Assembly: GCF_021083305.1 (NCBI RefSeq)
Contig: NZ_JAJFAY010000001.1
Coordinates: 1,674,001-1,738,000, forward strand
Source of the DNA: Haladaptatus sp. DYF46
GTDB lineage: Archaea > Halobacteriota > Halobacteria > Halobacteriales > Haladaptataceae
DNA: 64,000 nt
Direction of reading: 5' to 3'
The notes beneath the pieces are model-generated. The model saw only the letters and a program-made list of their open reading frames with translations, was not told the origin of the DNA and did no database searches. Below are positions 27,838-37,239 of the stretch, in pieces. The position numbers and the translations under genes were made by a program. Position 1 is the first letter of the stretch. Every line of letters begins with the position of its first letter.

Positions 27838-29588
27838 GCTTCTATCTCCTGTCCGAGTTTCGCTTTGATGTCTTCGGCCAACTCGTCGGCCTTGAATCGA
27901 ATACCGTTGTACTTGTTTATCCGCTCGACACGGGTAAGTGCGTCGTGTTCGAGAACGTTCGCGAACTGCCCGGTCGCGTTACACTCGACCACGATGACGG
28001 TGTCCGCTTCCTCGATGTCCTCGGTGAGATCCGGGCGCGGGAAGAGATACGGAACCGAGAGGAACCGAACGCTCACGTCGTCCGCTTCGAGGAAGTCGAG
28101 GGCTTCGCGCATCGGCCCTTCGTTCGACCCCCACGAGATGACGAGCGTGTCGGCGTCTTCGTCGCCGAACTCGCGCGGACTCCAATCCTCTTCTTCCTGT
28201 GCCGTTTCGACCTTGCGGTTTCGCTTGTCGACCTGCTCGACACGGATTTCGGTGTCCTCGGTCCGGCGACCGAGCGCGTTGTGTTCGAGACCGGTGGACA
28301 TGTGCGCACCGCCCTTGGTTCCGGGGAACGCGCGGGGGCTGACGCCGTCGGCAGTCGGGAAGTGAGGCTGGAAGCGGTCCTGCTCGTCCGTCCACGCCTC
28401 GATGTCGTCCTCGTCGACGATGTTCCCGCGTTCGATTTCGACCGCGTCCATATCGAACACCTCGGGCGAGAACGTCTGTTCCGTGACGGCCATCGAAAGG
28501 TCCGCGAGCAGGAAAACCGGCGTCTGGTACTTCTCGGCGAAGTTGAAGGCCTCGACGGTCTTCTGGAAACATTCGGCGACGTTCGTCGGTGCGACGACGA
28601 ACCGCGGAATCTCGCCGTGCCCACCGTACAGCGTCATGTTCAGGTCGCCCTGTTCCTGTTTGGTCGGCATCCCGGTCGAGGGACCGGAGCGCATCACGTC
28701 GCAGATGACGAGCGGCGTCTCGCTCTGTGCGACGAGGCCGAACGTCTCGGTCATCAGGTCGATACCCGGTCCGGACGTCGCCGTCATCGAGCGTGCGCCC
28801 GCGCGCGCCGCGCCGAGCGCCATGTTGATGGCCGACAGTTCGTCCTCGGCCTGCATCACGGTGCCGCCGAAGTGTTCGATTCGACCCGTGAGGTACTCCA
28901 TCACGTTGGTCGCCGGCGTGATGGGGTAGCCGGAGTAGAAGCGACAGCCAGCGACGAGTGCACCCATGCCGATCGCCTCGTCACCGTTGAGCAGGACGTA
29001 GTCGTTGTCCGTCGTTTCCACGTCGTACTCGAAGTCGTGGTCGTACTCCTCTTGGACGTACTCCTGCCCGAGACGGGCGGCTTCCTTGTTGTTCTCGACG
29101 ATGGACTCACCCTTCGCGCCGAACTTCTTGTCGAGCGCGCTGTCGAGGTTCTCGATGGGGAAGTTCGCCACTTCACACGCCGCGCCGAGCGCGACGGTGT
29201 TTTGCATGATGGTTCCGCCCGCGTCCTTTGCGAGACTGCGAAGCGGAACGGCCAATCCGATCATCTCCTCGGGGATGTCGACGTCCTCCATCTCCGTTCG
29301 CTCCCCGTCGTAGATGATCACGCTGTCTTCGTGAAGTTCGTCGAGGTTTTCGTCGATGGTCCGCTGGGTTAGTGCTACAAGGATGTCCAGTCGGTCGACG
29401 ACGCTCTCGACTCGGTCTGTAGACGACCGGATCTTGTACGCGGTGTACCCTCCTCGAATACGGGACGCGAAGTCCTTCGAAGTGAAGACATGTCGGCCCG
29501 CACGGGAGAGCGCTTGCGCAAAGATTTTCCCGGTCGAATCGATTCCATCGCCGGCTTCGCCGCCGATGGCCCAGTTCAGGTCTTGCAT
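27834..29588 (-). CDS. korA: 2-oxoacid:ferredoxin oxidoreductase alpha (gamma-alpha fusion) subunit
   Basis: The 584-residue protein starts MQDLNWAIGGEAGDGIDSTG, the gamma-domain opening, and continues into the alpha domain with GCRFYSGYPITPATNVMEYL and MTATSGPGIDLMTETFGLVA. The fusion is the standard haloarchaeal form. The ATG at 29588 is chosen because codons further upstream (to 29828) only read the antisense of the neighbouring FNR-like gene. It forms an operon with korB. Confidence 0.94.
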   Translation of the reverse strand: MQDLNWAIGGEAGDGIDSTGKIFAQALSRAGRHVFTSKDFASRIRGGYTAYKIRSSTDRVESVVDRLDILVALTQRTIDENLDELHEDSVIIYDGERTEMEDVDIPEEMIGLAVPLRSLAKDAGGTIMQNTVALGAACEVANFPIENLDSALDKKFGAKGESIVENNKEAARLGQEYVQEEYDHDFEYDVETTDNDYVLLNGDEAIGMGALVAGCRFYSGYPITPATNVMEYLTGRIEHFGGTVMQAEDELSAINMALGAARAGARSMTATSGPGIDLMTETFGLVAQSETPLVICDVMRSGPSTGMPTKQEQGDLNMTLYGGHGEIPRFVVAPTNVAECFQKTVEAFNFAEKYQTPVFLLADLSMAVTEQTFSPEVFDMDAVEIERGNIVDEDDIEAWTDEQDRFQPHFPTADGVSPRAFPGTKGGAHMSTGLEHNALGRRTEDTEIRVEQVDKRNRKVETAQEEEDWSPREFGDEDADTLVISWGSNEGPMREALDFLEADDVSVRFLSVPYLFPRPDLTEDIEEADTVIVVECNATGQFANVLEHDALTRVERINKYNGIRFKADELAEDIKAKLGQEIEA

Positions 29589-29682
29589 CACTGCTACGTT
29601 ACCCGGTGGCAAATCAAAAGCCTTCTGAAGCGGAGTCGGCGAAGCGACAAGGAATTTGGTTCTTACGGCCGACGATCCACCT

Positions 29683-30321
29683 ATGGATGGTACCGAAGTC
29701 GAAGTGAAAGCCGTGAGAAATGTCGGGGAAGGGACCATCGTGCTGGAAATCGAGTCGCCGCCGGAGTTCGACGCCCGGCCCGGACAGTTCCTACAGGTCG
29801 CCGGAACCGTCGATGGTGAGCGGGTCACGCGTCATTACACCCTTTCCTCGCCCGACGCGGACGGGACGTTCGAGATCACGGTGGGTGTCGACCCCGAAGG
29901 AGACCTCAGCCCGTGGCTCGCGGAACGCGAGGCCGGAGAGACCGTGACCGTCGCTGGCCCGTTCGGCCGCTCGTACTACGAAGGGGAGTCCCGCGTCGTT
30001 CTCCTCGCGGGCGGGCCGGGCGTGGGGCCGGTGGTCGGAATCGGCGCGCGCGCGCTGGCCGACGGAGGTGACGTGACCATCGTGTACCGCGACGACGAAC
30101 CGGCCCACGAGGGGCGACTGCGGGAACTGGAGGCCGACGGCGCGACGGTACTCGTCACCGAGGGGTCGCTGACCGAAAGCGCGGCGGTGCGGGACGTCCT
30201 CTCGCGGGCGGACGGGCAGGTGTTCGTGTACGGGTTCGCGGATTTCCTGTCGGAGGCACACGAGGTGTTGGCGGCGACGGGACACGACCCGGACGACGCG
30301 AAGGAGGAGAACTTCGGCTGA
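29683..30321 (+). CDS. Ferredoxin/flavodoxin-NADP reductase-like FAD protein
   Basis: This compact 212-residue FNR-family protein has the FAD motif TRHYTLSSPD near residue 48 and the nucleotide-binding GGPGVGPVVGIG near residue 107. It ends KEENFG, as FNR-like reductases often do. It is divergent from korA across a 94-bp promoter region. Transfer of electrons between NAD(P)H and the ferredoxin used by KorAB is an attractive but inferred role. The ATG at 29683 is preferred over one 27 nt upstream. Confidence 0.85.
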   Translation: MDGTEVEVKAVRNVGEGTIVLEIESPPEFDARPGQFLQVAGTVDGERVTRHYTLSSPDADGTFEITVGVDPEGDLSPWLAEREAGETVTVAGPFGRSYYEGESRVVLLAGGPGVGPVVGIGARALADGGDVTIVYRDDEPAHEGRLRELEADGATVLVTEGSLTESAAVRDVLSRADGQVFVYGFADFLSEAHEVLAATGHDPDDAKEENFG

Positions 30322-30373
30322 CGTCCCAAAAAACAATACCCTTTTATCACACCGTGAAAATAACCCTCACTCA

Positions 30374-31213
30374 ATGGGTCTCAGATGTTCGCTGATAGGA
30401 CACGATTACGGCGAGTCCGAAATAGAGCGAGAGCGCGAAGAGCAGGGTAACGAAGTCATCGTGACGGTCCGAGAGTTCGCGGAGTGCCGACGCTGTGGGA
30501 ACGAGAAGGTCGTGAGCGAGAACAAGGAGGTGACGGCGATAGAGGAACCGGAACCGACGCCGGAACCCATCGAGAGCAGGTCGGCGGACCGGCGGGCGAA
30601 ACCACCGGCCGAGACGGAAATCATCGACTCCTCTCCGACCACGGAATTCGAATCGGAATCGGAACCCGTGACGTTCAACGACGACGACTTCGAACCGCCG
30701 GAGAGCGCCGAGGACGACGACGGCGTCATCCTCGAAGACGCCGAAGACGAGGTGGAAGACGACGGCGAACGCGGACACGGCGAGTGGCCCGACGCGGACG
30801 ATACGAACGCGGGAGACGAAACGAACGAACCCGCGGAGTGGCCGGATACGGGCCTCGAAGACGAGGGGTTCGACGCACAGGTCGGCGACAGCAGCGACGC
30901 GGAAGTGAGCTTCGGCGGGAGTTTGACCCCCGAAAGCGCGCCGGCGATGGACGATGACACCGAGTTCGTGGAAGCCGAACCGCGCGAAGAGACGGGATTC
31001 GTTCGGACCACGCGACCCAGCCCACAGACTGATACCGGTTTCACGCGGGCGCGGGAAGCGCCGAAACCCGACCAAGCCTCGAATTCGAGCGCCGATGCTG
31101 AACTCGTTTGCCCCGAATGTGGACAGTTCGGCGGATCAGCGTCCGGGTCTTCGCTTCGCGCGGGCGACATCTGCCCCGAATGTCGGAAGGGATACCTAAG
31201 CGAACAAGAGTAG
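30374..31213 (+). CDS. Zinc-ribbon acidic protein (DUF7093-like)
   Basis: The 279-residue protein has an N-terminal half-ribbon (MGLRCSLIGHDYGE then CRRCGNEK), a long disordered acidic middle rich in D, E and P (about residues 55-235), and a C-terminal CPECGQ-CPECRKGY ribbon. The layout matches a family conserved in haloarchaea whose function is unknown. It stands upstream of the DUF5611 gene by 50 bp on the same strand. Confidence 0.8.
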   Translation: MGLRCSLIGHDYGESEIEREREEQGNEVIVTVREFAECRRCGNEKVVSENKEVTAIEEPEPTPEPIESRSADRRAKPPAETEIIDSSPTTEFESESEPVTFNDDDFEPPESAEDDDGVILEDAEDEVEDDGERGHGEWPDADDTNAGDETNEPAEWPDTGLEDEGFDAQVGDSSDAEVSFGGSLTPESAPAMDDDTEFVEAEPREETGFVRTTRPSPQTDTGFTRAREAPKPDQASNSSADAELVCPECGQFGGSASGSSLRAGDICPECRKGYLSEQE

Positions 31214-31263
31214 ACGCGACGCGAAAAGAGTAAACATCCACCCCTCCAATCTGGGGCCAACTC

Positions 31264-31656
31264 ATGAAAGAATACAAAATGCGACGCGGTGAGCATCTCG
31301 AAGACCGAATGCCGGACCTGAAAGCGAGCATCGAGGACTATTTCGGTCCCGTAACGGCGACGGAGGAGTTCAACGGACACGACCTCTACGTCGTCGAGGA
31401 ACCCGACAACCCGGTGTTCAAGCGAATCGTCGCCGGTGCGGCGTCCTACAGCGGGAAGAAGGACAAACTCGCCGTGGACTTCCAAGAGCGTCCCGCGGAG
31501 GACGTCATCGCGGAAGGTAACGCCGACGCCGCCGCCGACGCGGTGAGCAAGAAAAACGAGTTCCTCCTCGAAGCGACCGGCCGCGACGCGAAGGCACGCC
31601 GTGACTCGCTGAAGCGGACCGTAGAAGACGACGCGGATACGCCGGACAGCGTCTAA
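31264..31656 (+). CDS. DUF5611-like conserved protein
   Basis: This 130-residue protein starts MKEYKMRRGEHLEDRMPDLK and contains NPVFKRIVAGAASYSGKKDK, which I recognise as the haloarchaeal DUF5611 family. No catalytic motif is visible. The stop codon overlaps the stop of the convergent sepF gene by 2 bp of a shared CTAA. The function is unknown. Confidence 0.8.
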   Translation: MKEYKMRRGEHLEDRMPDLKASIEDYFGPVTATEEFNGHDLYVVEEPDNPVFKRIVAGAASYSGKKDKLAVDFQERPAEDVIAEGNADAAADAVSKKNEFLLEATGRDAKARRDSLKRTVEDDADTPDSV

Positions 31657-32012
31657 TTCCGACCGAGTTTTGTTCGACTGATGCTGACACTGGTAGGTGT
31701 GACGATGAGTTGGTCGTCACCTTTCTGAACGATATCGCCGTTGACTTCGCGGGCGACCTGTTGCAGTTCGTCCGTGATACGCTCGACGGTGGTATCCTGC
31801 GTTCGAAGTCGAGTGATATCGGCGATGACGATGTCGCCGTCGTACACGGCGTCCTTGATGTCGATGACGTCCTGCTGGCCTTGGATTTCCGCGATGTGAA
31901 CGCTCACGCGCGATTCGTCGGGCGCGGCATCGAAGTCGTCCAAATCTAGCTCGACGTAATCCCCGGCGCCTCCGGAAGGAGCGTCGCCGAGAATCTTATC
32001 CATGAATCCCAT
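31653..32012 (-). CDS. sepF: Cell division protein SepF (archaeal)
   Basis: SepF anchors FtsZ filaments to the membrane at mid-cell in archaea. The 119-residue protein has an N-terminal amphipathic membrane-binding stretch (MGFMDKILGDAP), a short acidic linker, and the beta-alpha core with DVIDIKDAVYDGDIVIADIT and GDDQLIVTPTSVSIS. The ATG at 32012 is chosen, and a second ATG lies three codons later. A much longer frame upstream to 32603 is antisense to the DUF1028 gene. The 274-bp divergent spacer contains no other gene. Confidence 0.92.
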   Translation of the reverse strand: MGFMDKILGDAPSGGAGDYVELDLDDFDAAPDESRVSVHIAEIQGQQDVIDIKDAVYDGDIVIADITRLRTQDTTVERITDELQQVAREVNGDIVQKGDDQLIVTPTSVSISRTKLGRN

Positions 32013-32286
32013 AGAACTACGGGGCCATCGAACGAGTATAGTTCTTACGTCAGACGGCGCGTACGAAAACCCGGCGGCGGCAGGCAGAACAGTTCTAACG
32101 AGCATGTATTGTGACAAATTAAGCACGAAAATAGTGTAAGAGAGTACCGAATAACTCCAACGAGCCGACGGGTGAAACCGGACCGTTCGGCGGGAGTGTC
32201 GATTTCGATATCGGCGGGTTCGAGCGACGTGCGACTCGCTCGCCGGAAAACGGACTTTTTTCGTCGGGGGCTGTGTCCCCCGGTTC

Positions 32287-33000
32287 ATGACGTTCAGCAT
32301 CTGTGTCAGGGAACGGTACACCGACGAGGAGGGAACGGATCGGACGCGGTTCGGCGTCGCGGTCACGACACGACTCCCAGCGGTCGGAACGCTCTGTCCG
32401 TTCGCCAGCGAGAACGGAGCGATCGCCACCCAAAGCCTCGTCAACGTCGAACTCGGACGAAAGGGAATCGAATACGTGGACGACGGACTCGCCATCGAGG
32501 ACGCTCTCTCGGCGCTCCTCAACGCCGACGACGGGGCGGAAAACCGCCAACTCCACGGCATCGACGCGGACGGAACGTTCACCTTCTCCGGCGAGGAGTG
32601 CAACGGTTGGTACGGCCACGAGAGCGGCGAGAACTACACCGTCGCCGGGAACCTGCTGACCGGCGAGTCCGTCGTCGCCGAAACCGCGCGAGCGTACCGC
32701 GAGAGTAAGGACGAGGACCGACCGCTGGCAGAACGACTCATCGACGCGTTGGCCGCGGGGCAGGCCGAGGGCGGGGACAAACGGGAAGCGTTGCGCGTCC
32801 AAAGTGCGGCGCTCCTCGTGGAGACGACGGAGACGGCGGAGACGGACGGGAGGGACCCCTACTACAACGATTTGCGCGTGGACGCCACCGAAACGCCGAT
32901 AGCCGACCTGCGAGAGGCGTATTCGCTCGCGAGCGAGGGGTTCGATGCCGCCGTGGAGCGCTACGAGGCGGCGCGGGACATGGACGAACGTGACGAGTGA
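32287..33000 (+). CDS. DUF1028 Ntn-hydrolase-like protein
   Basis: The 237-residue product matches DUF1028: TFSICVRE, FGVAVTTRLPAVGTLCPFAS, ATQSLVNVELGRKGIEYVDD, and the NYTVAGNLLTGESVV core. Family members have an Ntn-hydrolase fold, but their substrate is unknown. It is divergent from sepF and separated from the next gene by about 100 bp. Confidence 0.88.
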   Translation: MTFSICVRERYTDEEGTDRTRFGVAVTTRLPAVGTLCPFASENGAIATQSLVNVELGRKGIEYVDDGLAIEDALSALLNADDGAENRQLHGIDADGTFTFSGEECNGWYGHESGENYTVAGNLLTGESVVAETARAYRESKDEDRPLAERLIDALAAGQAEGGDKREALRVQSAALLVETTETAETDGRDPYYNDLRVDATETPIADLREAYSLASEGFDAAVERYEAARDMDERDE

Positions 33001-33106
33001 TTCCGAACAGCCGTGTCGGCTCTCCGTAGGTCGCTGAACCGTCGGTATCCGACCCGAGTCGGTCCAAACGGGTGGGTTTATGCACGAGACGAACGCACGT
33101 CGGATC

Positions 33107-33586
33107 ATGGAAGTCAAATCTCGCCACCATCTCCGAAGCGACGAGGTTCGAGAGATAGAAACCGCGCTCGAAGACAGCCTCGGCGTCGAACTGAACGCGG
33201 ACACCTACGAACTCGTGGAGTTGGAGGACTCGGAGTTCGACATCGTGCTGGTCGACGGGGAACCGACGGTCGTCTACGTGGAGGAGGAACCGTTTCTCAC
33301 CGTGCAGGGTGCGAACTCATACCCGCCGACGAAACGAGTCGTCACGGTGGACGCGGGTGCCGTCTCGTTCGTCAGCGACGGCGCGGACGTGATGCGGCCC
33401 GGCATCGTCGAAGCGAACGACGACATCGAACCGGGCGACTTAGTCACCATCGCGGAGGAGACGCACGGCAAGGTCCTCGCCATCGGACGTGCGAAAACCG
33501 ACGGCGACGAGATGGTCGGCGATTCGGGGAAGGTCGTCGAATCGATTCACTTCGTCGGCGACGAACTGTACGAGTTCGTGATCTAA
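33107..33586 (+). CDS. PUA-domain RNA-binding protein (MCT-1-like)
   Basis: The protein starts MEVKSRHHLRSDEVREIETA and ends with a PUA domain (about residues 80-159: PTKRVVTVDAGAVSFVSDGA, MRPGIV, GKVLAIGRA). The family resembles MCT-1/Tma20, which binds RNA near ribosomes. The ATG at 33107 is chosen on family similarity, and an in-frame ATG at 33080 would add nine residues. A ribosome- or tRNA-related role is inferred. Confidence 0.88.
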   Translation: MEVKSRHHLRSDEVREIETALEDSLGVELNADTYELVELEDSEFDIVLVDGEPTVVYVEEEPFLTVQGANSYPPTKRVVTVDAGAVSFVSDGADVMRPGIVEANDDIEPGDLVTIAEETHGKVLAIGRAKTDGDEMVGDSGKVVESIHFVGDELYEFVI

Positions 33587-33634
33587 ATCCGGGGTGGCAC
33601 AAAGGGCAAGTGAGGGGGCGTCGAAGGAACTAGC

Positions 33635-33937
33635 ATGTGGGGTTCCCGGCGGAACCGGGAGAAAAAGTCAGTCATCTGCATCGCGTGTGGCGACGCCGTT
33701 CGTCGCTCCGCGGCCCGCGAGTACGACAAGGAGGGAAATCGCTGGGAGCGCAACGGGAAGACGTTCGAACACCTCTGTAAGGCGTGTCACCGCGAACTGT
33801 GTCATCAACCACGCGACGAACTGGAGGGGTTGTTGGTGGACATCGACGCGGGGGGTGTCGAGCAGATGGAATTTCTGGCCCGGTACGAAACGGCCGTCAA
33901 AGACCGTTACGGCCCACTGGGAGAACGGGAAGGGTAG
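33635..33937 (+). CDS. Small zinc-finger protein (DUF7562-like)
   Basis: The 100-residue protein has two Cys pairs: CIACGD near residue 15 and the LCKACHRELCH segment near residue 47, consistent with a single treble-clef-like zinc site. The rest is charged and helical. I recognise it as a conserved haloarchaeal small protein of unknown function. It lies between a PUA protein and an RNB ribonuclease on the same strand, which hints at RNA metabolism. Confidence 0.75.
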   Translation: MWGSRRNREKKSVICIACGDAVRRSAAREYDKEGNRWERNGKTFEHLCKACHRELCHQPRDELEGLLVDIDAGGVEQMEFLARYETAVKDRYGPLGEREG

Positions 33938-33979
33938 TCAGTCGATACGCCTAACTTCCCGAGACCCTTACCAGCGGCC

Positions 33980-35281
33980 ATGACGAGCGATGCACAGGCC
34001 GAGGCGGGAACCGCCGAAGGCCAAGGGCCGGTCGAAATCTCCGAGGACCTCGCCGAGCGACTGGACAGCAAGCGCGAAACGCTGTTCGAGAAGTTCGAAA
34101 TCAGGGACGGGTTTCCGGGGGCCGTGATGACCGAGGCGGAGAAGCGAACGGAGAACATCCAGCAGGAGATTCAGGACGAGGCCGACGAGCGAACCGACCT
34201 GCGGGACATGACGACGTGGACGACGGATCCCATCGACGCACAGGACTTCGACGACGCGATTTCGGTCGAAGAGCGCGACGACGAGTACGTCCTCTGGGTC
34301 CACATCGCCGACGTGACCCACTACGTTCACCCCGAATCGAACATGTGGGAGGAGGCGGTCAAACGCGGGAACACGGTGTACCTCCCCGGGTACACGATTC
34401 ACATGCTGCCGCCGATGCTCGCGGAGACGGTCTGTTCGCTCGTCCCGAACGAAGACCGCCTCGCACACACCGTCGAGATGCACCTCGACAAGGAGAACCT
34501 CTCCTACGAGACCATCGACATCTACAAATCCGTCATCCAGAGCGACGAGCGACTCACCTACTCGCAGGCCGAGGAGCGACTCGACGACGAGGATGCGCCG
34601 CTTCACGAGGAGTGTAAACTCTCGTTCGAACTCGCGGACCGGATGCACGAACAGCGGAAGGAGGACGGCAGCCTCGTCCTGAACCCGCGACGCGACCGCG
34701 CCCACACCATCATCGAGGAGTCGATGCTGAAGGCGAACAAGGCCGTCACGCACGAACTGATGTGGGGCCGCGGCGTCGAGGCGATGTACCGCGTCCACCC
34801 GCAACCGACGCCCGACGAGTGGGGGAAGGCGCTGCAGGAGATTCAGGATTTGAACGGCGTCTCGATTCCGGGCAGCACGTGGGACGACCCGCGGATGGCC
34901 GTGAACGCCACGCTCGAGGACGCACCGGGGCGACAGCTCGACAAAATCCAGTGGGCCGTGATGAAGGTGATGCCCCGCGCCCGCTACATGAGCGACCCGT
35001 TCGGGGGGCACCACGCGCTGAACTTCGAAATTTACGGCCACTTCACCAGCCCGATCCGACGACTTTCGGACCTCATCAACCACTGGATCGTCTACACGAA
35101 CGACGTGCCGGAGGACCTCGTGGCGCTGTGTGACCGCGCCAGCGACAAACAGGCCGACGCCGAAGCCTGCGAGCGCGAATACAAACAGTTCCTCGAAGAG
35201 GTCGGCCTCGACCCCAACGCGGTCAACAACCGCGGTATCGAAATCGTCGAAGACGACGAAGACGACGAAAACGAGGGCTGA
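33980..35281 (+). CDS. RNB-domain ribonuclease (RNase R/II-like, short form)
   Basis: The RNB catalytic motif reads DPIDAQDFDDAISVEE near residues 82-97, with the metal-binding Asp residues intact. HFTSPIRRLSDLINHW near residue 353 is the conserved C-terminal RNB motif. At 433 residues it lacks the cold-shock and S1 domains of bacterial RNase R, as other haloarchaeal forms do. It should degrade RNA 3' to 5'. The C terminus is very acidic. Confidence 0.93.
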   Translation: MTSDAQAEAGTAEGQGPVEISEDLAERLDSKRETLFEKFEIRDGFPGAVMTEAEKRTENIQQEIQDEADERTDLRDMTTWTTDPIDAQDFDDAISVEERDDEYVLWVHIADVTHYVHPESNMWEEAVKRGNTVYLPGYTIHMLPPMLAETVCSLVPNEDRLAHTVEMHLDKENLSYETIDIYKSVIQSDERLTYSQAEERLDDEDAPLHEECKLSFELADRMHEQRKEDGSLVLNPRRDRAHTIIEESMLKANKAVTHELMWGRGVEAMYRVHPQPTPDEWGKALQEIQDLNGVSIPGSTWDDPRMAVNATLEDAPGRQLDKIQWAVMKVMPRARYMSDPFGGHHALNFEIYGHFTSPIRRLSDLINHWIVYTNDVPEDLVALCDRASDKQADAEACEREYKQFLEEVGLDPNAVNNRGIEIVEDDEDDENEG

Positions 35282-35314
35282 AGCGGTCGGACGGCTGATT
35301 CCACGCTTTTATCC

Positions 35315-35923
35315 ATGTTCCCCGACTCGCGCACCGTCCTCGAATCGAACTGTTCGCGGTGTCCCGAACTCGTCGAGTGTCGAAACCGTATCTCCTGGGG
35401 GACCGGCCCGCTTTCTGCCGACGTGATGGTCGTCGGCGAGGCACCCGGCGCTGGAGAACCGGACGCCGAGCGGTGGCAGGGCGGCAACTGGACGGGGATG
35501 GCCTACACCACGCGCCACTCGGGGCGCAAAATCCGGTCGTTGTTTGCCGACCTCGGCCACGAGGCGTACTTCACGAACGCCGTGAAGTGCTTCCCCGAGG
35601 GAGACGACGGGTCGAATCGGGAGCCGCACGCTGGGGAGTTGGAGAACTGTTTCGACCACCTGCGAACCGAAATCGAACGAGTCGGCCCCTCCGTCGTCGT
35701 CTCGACGGGAAAGTCCGCCACCGAAACCGTCCTCGGTTTCGAGTCGATTCCCGTGGACGGCTTCCTCGACCGGGTGCTGTCACCGGTCGAGTGCGAACGG
35801 CTCGGCGTGACGCTGTTGCCACTCTTACATCCATCCTACGAAAACATCTGGCGTGAACGACTCGGTTACGACCGGTCGGGGTACGTCGCTGCCATCGAGT
35901 CCGAGCTCACGGCTCTCGTTTGA
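35315..35923 (+). CDS. Family 4 uracil-DNA glycosylase
   Basis: The 202-residue enzyme removes uracil from DNA. It shows the iron-sulfur Cys pair in SNCSRCPELVECR, the catalytic motif VVGEAPGAGE near residue 38, and the C-terminal LLPLLHPSYENIW motif. It lies 33 bp after the RNB gene and may share its transcript. The stop directly abuts the convergent HalOD1 gene. Confidence 0.92.
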   Translation: MFPDSRTVLESNCSRCPELVECRNRISWGTGPLSADVMVVGEAPGAGEPDAERWQGGNWTGMAYTTRHSGRKIRSLFADLGHEAYFTNAVKCFPEGDDGSNREPHAGELENCFDHLRTEIERVGPSVVVSTGKSATETVLGFESIPVDGFLDRVLSPVECERLGVTLLPLLHPSYENIWRERLGYDRSGYVAAIESELTALV

Positions 35924-36232
35924 TCACTCGTCTGCAGGGGCCGCTCCGGACGTACCCGACGTCGAAGTCGGGTCATCCGCGATTCGAATCCATCCGTCGC
36001 TTTCGTACGTAATCTCGTAGCCACGGTATCTGAACACCGCTTTGCCACCGTCTCGAATCTTCCCATCGACCCGCTGTCGGAACAGCGAGTCGAGTGCGTC
36101 CGGGTCCACGGCGTCGTACAGGCGCGGCCCGATGTCGTTGGGTGATGACGTGCCCTCGTGCTCCGCGATCGCGTTGACGACGGCGGTACTGGGCCGTTCA
36201 CCGTCCTGCAAACGGTAGGAAGTATGTTCCAT
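35924..36232 (-). CDS. HalOD1-domain protein
   Basis: The 102-residue protein contains AVVNAIAEHEGTSSPNDIGP, LYDAVDPDALDSLF and VFRYRGYEITYESDGWIRI, the HalOD1 output domain found in haloarchaeal signalling proteins. No sensor domain is attached. The ATG at 36232 is preferred over one 27 nt further upstream. Its target is unknown. Confidence 0.85.
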   Translation of the reverse strand: MEHTSYRLQDGERPSTAVVNAIAEHEGTSSPNDIGPRLYDAVDPDALDSLFRQRVDGKIRDGGKAVFRYRGYEITYESDGWIRIADDPTSTSGTSGAAPADE

Positions 36233-36340
36233 TCCAGTACCTGCTTTAAGATTCGTCAATGGATAAGTATGTCGGATAAATCTGTGTAAATCGGATTCTA
36301 AAGATAGAATTTCCGCGATTTAGAAATAATCTCCTCGGTG

Positions 36341-36817
36341 TCACTCCGAGACGGACTTCTCCCCGAAATGGTCGAAGGGTCGGCTGTGCTCGTTTTTGAC
36401 CAGCACTTCGTTCACGACGTCCAATCCGATTTCATCGAGTTTCCGGGCGACAGCGGTCACGTCGTCACGGGTCCGTGCGACCGCTTCGACGTGGAGGTTC
36501 TCCACACCGGCCATGATCTCCGTGACGTTGACGACTCCCGACGCGTCGAGCGCTTTTTCGCCCAACTCCTCGCGGTCGGGAATCGGCGCGGTGCAGATGA
36601 AGAGGACTCGAAGCGGAAATCCCGCGTCGTGGTAGTCGATTTTGAGATGGTAGCCGTCGATGACGCCCTTCTCTTCGAGTCGTTGGAGTCGGTTACCGAC
36701 GGTGCTGGCGGAGACGCCCACCGCATCGCCGATTTCGGTCGTCGTCACGTTACGCGCGTCCTGTTGGAGCAGGTGAAGGATGCCCCGGTCAACGTCGTCG
36801 AGTGTGTCGTGGCTCAT
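36341..36817 (-). CDS. Lrp/AsnC family transcriptional regulator
   Basis: An N-terminal winged helix (about residues 4-60, NVTTTEIGDAVGVSASTVGN, RLQRLEEKGVIDGYHLKID) is followed by an AsnC-like ligand-binding half (FPLRVLFICTAPIP, GVENLHVEAVARTR). The 158-residue length is normal. A TTTTTAGG box about 35 bp upstream on the minus strand may be its TATA. The regulated genes cannot be read. Confidence 0.9.
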   Translation of the reverse strand: MSHDTLDDVDRGILHLLQQDARNVTTTEIGDAVGVSASTVGNRLQRLEEKGVIDGYHLKIDYHDAGFPLRVLFICTAPIPDREELGEKALDASGVVNVTEIMAGVENLHVEAVARTRDDVTAVARKLDEIGLDVVNEVLVKNEHSRPFDHFGEKSVSE

Positions 36818-37239
36818 TGCTGTCGTCTGTAAATGGTCTCTCGGTTTTCGGTCCTAAAAAGTCGGCACGCGTTCGAGATGACAAACTTTCGTGGGAGGAA
36901 TGGCCGAAACACGGCGAGAAGCCAACTCGCCACCAGAGCCTCCGGCACCGTCGAACACTTGCCAAGTCCGTCACACCCGGGCTTCGGGCGTATTTCATAC
37001 GAGTACCGCTATCGGCTTTATTATATTCCATCTAATCCGGATACGGCGGGCGAGAACTGGGTGAAACGGTCGTCGAATCGAAGTCGAGGGTTCATTCGGA
37101 TTCCGGGTTTCAGGCCGGTTTTCGCGGGGTTTTAGGGTGTGAAACGGTGAGGAAACCGACATATGGTGGGGGAGCGGGCGACTCACTGGAGAGCGACGAC
37201 CGCCATCGGAACGGCGTCCCGGAGGGAGCGAATCTCACT
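36818..37239. other. Gene-free stretch between Lrp gene and element debris
   Basis: Short open frames here lack family resemblance and overlap each other on both strands. I see no RNA gene and no copy of the 14-bp tRNA core that would mark the far end of the older element. The left boundary of the foreign DNA is therefore not defined. Confidence 0.5.

Noticed and set aside
29589..29828. 5' extension of korA by 80 codons
   Set aside because: The family start MQDLNWAIGGEAGDG is at 29588. The extension is antisense to the divergent FNR-like gene.
32013..32603. N-terminal extension of sepF
   Set aside because: SepF starts with the membrane-binding MGFMDKIL at 32012. The extension is antisense to DUF1028 and Ser/Arg-rich.
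36802..37135. Overlapping short frames between the Lrp gene and the recombinase debris
   Set aside because: They have no family resemblance, overlap in different frames and lack promoters at a useful distance.
37141..37200. Far-left att core of the older element
   Set aside because: GGGCGACTCACTGGAG here only loosely resembles the 14-bp core, so I do not call it an attachment site.
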